A stretch of DNA of 7,706 nucleotides from an uncultured Asticcacaulis sp. (GTDB lineage: Bacteria; Pseudomonadota; Alphaproteobacteria; Caulobacterales; Caulobacteraceae). The stretch spans positions 1 through 7,706 of the forward strand of contig CAMLLA010000198.1 in assembly GCA_946480525.1 (NCBI GenBank). Reading direction: 5' to 3'. Every line of letters starts with the position of its first letter. Position 1 is the first letter of the stretch. Below are positions 4,811 to 7,706 of the stretch, piece by piece. Position numbers and translations under genes: made by a program. The notes beneath the pieces were generated by a model. That model was not told the DNA's origin. It saw only the letters and a program-made list of their open reading frames with translations, and did not search any database.

Positions 4811-6664
4811 ATGATCAAAATCCGTTCGCTGGCGCTCGCCGCCGGTGTCGCTGCCGTATTGCCGCTGCTGATGGCGGCCGGCGCCCACGCCCAGGAATAT
4901 TCACGTCTGATCAGCTTCGGCGACAGCCTGTCCGACAACGGCAATCTGTACGCCGCGACCAGCGGCACTCAGCCGCCATCGCCCTACAACCGCCGCTTCA
5001 CCAACGACCTCGTCTGGGCTGAGTACCTGTCCGGCAGCATGCAGGGCTTCTTCACCGCCACCTCCTACACCACCGGCAACTATAATGCCGCTTTCGGTGG
5101 CGCGCGTTCGGACGGTCTGACGTCCTCGCCTCCCGGCCTGCCGGCACAGATCGCGTCCTATCTTGGCCATTCCGGGACGTTCGGCGCCAATGATGTCGCC
5201 AGTGTCTGGGCCGGGGCCAACGACATCTTCCAGGCCCTGCCGGGAGCGGCGGCAAGTCCGTCGACCGCCGGTGCGACCATGACGACCGCCTCAGCCACCG
5301 CCGCTGGCAATGTCTCGGCCCGCGTCAACCAGCTGGCGGGGGCAGGGGCCAGGACCATACTGGTGATGAACCTGCCTGATCTCGGCAAGACGCCGCAGTT
5401 TTCTTCGGATCCTTCGGCCTCGGCACTGACGACGCTCAGCGCCATGACCTTCAACACGGCACTGAACTCGGGCCTCACTACGGTCGCGGGCGCGCAGGGC
5501 GGCAGCAATATCGTACAGGTCGATATCTACACCGCCTTTAACGCCATCATCGCCAATCCGGCGCGTTTCGGACTGACCAATGTGACCCAGGCATGCATCA
5601 ATGTCACGGCCTGTGTCACGGGCAGCCAGGATGTGCGCAACGCCAACCTGTTCTGGGATGGCGTCCACCCGACCGCCGCTGGCCACAAGCTGGTCGCGGC
5701 GCTGGCCGGGCAGTATCTCTACACCGCGACCTTAAGCGAAGGCGTCGGCATGTTCGCCGATCAGAGCTATGAGCTGCGCCGTGACAATGCCGCTGATTTC
5801 AGCGGCCGCCTTATGGGCGGCAACGGTTACTTTGTCGAGGTCGTGGGCGCGCAAGGTTCACGCGACAAGGATCTTTCCCTGCAAGGCAAGATCGGCAGCG
5901 CCGCGACCTCCGTATCGACCAAGGCCTATGACTATAGCCTGGGCGGCTTTCGCGCCGGCGCCGTCACGCCTGTGAACGACGCGATGCGCCTGGGTATCGC
6001 CGTAACGGCCCTGACCGGTGAGGCGGAGGCGTTCATGGTCGAAGCCAGGCCGACGGACCTCAGCGTCGACGCCGGCCTGACCTGGAGCGGCGGCAAGACG
6101 TTCCTTTCGGCGATGGCAGGTTTCGCGGTCGGCAGCTACAGCGACTACAAGCGCAGCATGCTGGTTTCCGGCTTCGACGGTCATATCAACCAGATCGAAA
6201 GCCAGGCGTGGTCGGGAGGATTGCAAGCCGGGTTGCGCCATGACATGAACGGCTGGGCGGTGACGCCGCTCGCCCGCCTGTCCTACGCCTCCGCGACCAT
6301 GACGGGCTTTCAGGAGCTTGGCGACGTCGCAGTCGTCACGTTCGAAGATCGCACGGTTTCAGCCACGTCGGGCGCGGTCGAACTGCATGGTTCGGGCAAG
6401 CTGGGCGCGCTGTCCGTCGATGGCATGGTCGGCTACGAAGCGGTCCTGAGCGGTGACGAAGGGGCTTTGAACGGCAAGCTGGTCAACAATACCGCCCATG
6501 CCTTTTCGACCGGGATGGGCGAGGTCGGTGCGCCGGGCGTGCTGGTCGGCCTCAGTCTTTCAAAGGATTTTGCCGGGTTCAAACTCCAGGCCAGCTATCG
6601 GGGCAATTTCGGCGACGGTCAATCGGGTCAGCAGGGGCTGATTTCCCTCCGAAAGGCGTTCTGA
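4811..6664 (+). CDS. GDSL/SGNH esterase autotransporter (EstA-like)
   Basis: A 617-residue type Va autotransporter. Residues 1-27 are a Sec signal peptide ending AHA. The passenger (about 30-305) is a GDSL/SGNH hydrolase. Block I is SFGDSLSDNGN with nucleophile Ser39. Block II is AAFGGARSDG, with a Gly at 96-97 for the oxyanion hole. Block III is WAGANDIF with Asn137. Block V is WDGVHPT with Asp283 and His286, so the catalytic triad and all SGNH blocks are intact. Cys262 and Cys268 could form a small disulfide. After a short helical linker (about 306-330), residues about 335-617 form the beta-barrel, with alternating strands and a terminal phenylalanine (ISLRKAF) as the assembly signal. The enzyme is predicted to be displayed on the cell surface and to hydrolyse esters, lipids or acylated polysaccharides. 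In Pseudomonas EstA, the family model, such an enzyme affects rhamnolipid production and motility. It stands alone between two terminators. Confidence 0.95.
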   Translation: MIKIRSLALAAGVAAVLPLLMAAGAHAQEYSRLISFGDSLSDNGNLYAATSGTQPPSPYNRRFTNDLVWAEYLSGSMQGFFTATSYTTGNYNAAFGGARSDGLTSSPPGLPAQIASYLGHSGTFGANDVASVWAGANDIFQALPGAAASPSTAGATMTTASATAAGNVSARVNQLAGAGARTILVMNLPDLGKTPQFSSDPSASALTTLSAMTFNTALNSGLTTVAGAQGGSNIVQVDIYTAFNAIIANPARFGLTNVTQACINVTACVTGSQDVRNANLFWDGVHPTAAGHKLVAALAGQYLYTATLSEGVGMFADQSYELRRDNAADFSGRLMGGNGYFVEVVGAQGSRDKDLSLQGKIGSAATSVSTKAYDYSLGGFRAGAVTPVNDAMRLGIAVTALTGEAEAFMVEARPTDLSVDAGLTWSGGKTFLSAMAGFAVGSYSDYKRSMLVSGFDGHINQIESQAWSGGLQAGLRHDMNGWAVTPLARLSYASATMTGFQELGDVAVVTFEDRTVSATSGAVELHGSGKLGALSVDGMVGYEAVLSGDEGALNGKLVNNTAHAFSTGMGEVGAPGVLVGLSLSKDFAGFKLQASYRGNFGDGQSGQQGLISLRKAF

Positions 6665-6674
6665 CGTCTGATGC

Positions 6675-6710
6675 AAACGGCTGCCGGTGCCTCGGACGGC
6701 AGTCGTTTTT
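6675..6710 (+). terminator. Intrinsic terminator of the autotransporter gene
   Basis: AAACGGCTGCCG (6675-6686) pairs with CGGCAGTCGTTT (6697-6708) through 12 pairs including one G-U, with a 10-base loop. The distal arm runs into TTTTT (6706-6710). It begins 10 bases after the stop codon. Confidence 0.85.
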
Positions 6711-6837
6711 CGTCGTCGTCGGAGAATAAGCGGCTTGTTACATCGCTTTTTTATATCTGGGAGATTGCCCACGGGCGCGATTTTATGATCGCCGCATTAG
6801 CCTCACGGACACTTCACAACTCCTTGAGGAAAACGTC

Positions 6838-7443
6838 ATGCGTGCAAACGGCAAAACCCTTATGGCCGCGGCCTCCGTATCCTGCCTGATCCTGCTGGGC
6901 GGTCTCAGCGCGTGCAGCAAGGCTGAACAGACCGAAGCCGGAAATACGACCGAAAGCGCCGCGGCGGAGGCCGGCAGTATGGCCGGTGGCGCCGGCAGCG
7001 CGATCGCAGACGCGGTCACCCACGACACGCCGCAACAGTTCGCTGACAAGGCCGCTGTCGCCAACCTGTTCGAGATCGAGACCAGCAAGCTGGCCGTGAA
7101 GACCTCCAAGAACAAGGACGTCCTGGCCTTTGCCAACAAGATGATCACCGATCACACCAAGGCGGGCACTGCCTTCAAGGCCGCGGTCGGCAAGGCGACC
7201 GGCGTCACCCCGCCGGCTGAAAAACTGGATGAAGCCCATCAGAAGAAGCTCGACGATCTGAAGACCAAGACCGGCGAGGACTTCGACAAGGCCTATATCG
7301 ACGCGCAGCAGGACGCCCACGATGAAGCGGTCAGCCTGTTCGATAGTTACGCCAACAATGGCGAAGACGCAGCGCTGAAGGCCTTCGCCGCCGAAACCCT
7401 TCCGACGCTGAAGGCGCACGAAGAGCATATCGACAAGATGTAA
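6838..7443 (+). CDS. DUF4142-domain lipoprotein
   Basis: A 201-residue product with a lipoprotein signal: a positively charged start, a hydrophobic core (residues 8-22) and lipobox LSAC, so Cys26 would be lipidated. GAGGA (6826-6830) precedes the ATG by 7 bases. Residues 27-62 are a Ser/Ala/Gly-rich tether. Residues about 64-201 match DUF4142, an all-helical domain: QFADKAAVANLFEIE, then a MITDHTKA helix, a YIDAQQDAHDEAVSLFD helix and a LPTLKAHEEH C-terminal helix. Glu79, His106, His161, Glu163, His194 and His197 are spaced like metal ligands in four-helix ferritin-like bundles, which fits the proposed fold of the family, but metal binding is inferred. The protein is probably periplasmic and membrane-anchored. 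DUF4142 proteins are often associated with stress responses; no stress promoter could be assigned here. A terminator follows the stop. Confidence 0.9.
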   Translation: MRANGKTLMAAASVSCLILLGGLSACSKAEQTEAGNTTESAAAEAGSMAGGAGSAIADAVTHDTPQQFADKAAVANLFEIETSKLAVKTSKNKDVLAFANKMITDHTKAGTAFKAAVGKATGVTPPAEKLDEAHQKKLDDLKTKTGEDFDKAYIDAQQDAHDEAVSLFDSYANNGEDAALKAFAAETLPTLKAHEEHIDKM

Positions 7444-7477
7444 GTTTCGGACTGTAAGGCTTGCAACGAGACTATCG

Positions 7478-7503
7478 ACGAGGGGCTGCGGCCCCTCGTT
7501 TTT
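7478..7503 (+). terminator. Intrinsic terminator of the DUF4142 gene
   Basis: ACGAGGGGC (7478-7486) pairs perfectly with GCCCCTCGT (7491-7499) over a TGCG loop, followed by a run of T to 7503. It starts 34 bases after the stop codon. Confidence 0.85.
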
Positions 7504-7552
7504 ATGTACGGTAATGGAGGCCGCTTCCGGCAGTTTGAAGATGTTTCTGCGC

Positions 7553-7585
7553 AAAAAGGGGCCCGCGTCACGAATGACGCGGGCC
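7553..7585 (-). terminator. Intrinsic terminator of the outer-membrane protein gene, UUCG loop
   Basis: On the minus strand GGCCCGCGTCA (7585-7575) and TGACGCGGGCC (7570-7560) form a perfect 11-base stem closed by TTCG, an especially stable tetraloop, followed by CC and five T (7557-7553). It lies 29 bases after the stop of the leftward gene. No T run follows on the plus strand, so it serves the minus strand. Confidence 0.85.
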
Positions 7586-7614
7586 GAGTTACGCAGAGGA
7601 CTCTGGAACTGTGA

Positions 7615-7706
7615 TTAGAACTTATATTGCAGACCGACGTTCCACTGGGCGCCGAGGTGGTTGTAGACGAAGGTCGAGTTCCGGGTGGAGTCGATATACT
7701 GGCGGT
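7615..7706 (-). CDS. C-terminus of an outer-membrane beta-barrel protein, probably a TonB-dependent receptor
   Basis: Only the last 29 codons are inside the window; the gene enters from the right edge and ends with TAA (7617-7615). The final residues, AQWNVGLQYKF, alternate polar and hydrophobic side chains and end in Phe, the signature of the last strand of Gram-negative outer-membrane barrels recognised by the BAM complex. The preceding STFVYNHLG fits a penultimate strand and hairpin turn. TonB-dependent receptors of this type are abundant in alphaproteobacteria, but an OmpW-like or other porin barrel is equally compatible with so short a piece. The convergent DUF4142 gene on the left is separated from it by two terminators. 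Confidence 0.6.
   Translation of the reverse strand, partial: RQYIDSTRNSTFVYNHLGAQWNVGLQYKF

Noticed and set aside
6735..6757. TTGTTA / TATATC as a promoter of the DUF4142 gene
   Set aside because: The spacing between the boxes is only about 11 bases, too short for a housekeeping promoter. No clear general-stress (GGAAC-type) promoter was seen either.

Overview
The window is GC-rich, densely coded bacterial DNA with third-position G/C bias. Its envelope proteins are Gram-negative: an autotransporter esterase, a lipoprotein and the C-terminus of an outer-membrane beta-barrel. An alphaproteobacterium is the best guess, perhaps of the Caulobacterales, because secreted two-domain retropepsin-like proteins and GDSL autotransporters are common there. 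This is an impression from protein style; no marker gene settles it.

Left half (1-3880), all on the minus strand and read right to left. The order is a small low-molecular-weight tyrosine-phosphatase-like protein (3554-3880), a secreted phosphodiester glycosidase-family protein (2775-3527, GTG start), a Tat-type exported protein with four retropepsin-like lobes (904-2667), and a secreted Sel1-repeat protein whose C-terminus runs off the window (1-881). Gaps of 26, 107 and 22 bases suggest one transcription unit, or two split at the 107-base gap. Three of the four products carry export signals, so an envelope function is likely, but no pathway can be named. The protease is the most unusual gene: lobes 1 and 2 have intact DTG motifs, while lobes 3 and 4 look like a degenerate second copy.

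Middle (3881-4810). A 425-base divergent intergenic region holds a perfect 17-base DNA palindrome, a loose direct repeat and a leader hairpin. It is followed by a 71-codon orphan gene (4306-4521) with a strong ribosome binding site and its own terminator. An AT-richer stretch (4557-4810) with an imperfect tandem repeat lies before the next gene.

Right half (4811-7706). A GDSL esterase autotransporter (4811-6664) ends in a good terminator. A DUF4142 lipoprotein (6838-7443) follows, also with a terminator. A convergent gene encoding an outer-membrane beta-barrel protein enters from the right edge, with its own UUCG-loop terminator. These three appear to be separate transcription units.

No tRNA, rRNA, CRISPR array, complete insertion sequence or phage gene was seen. 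The best candidate for something undescribed is the phosphatase / glycosidase / four-lobe retropepsin / Sel1 cluster.
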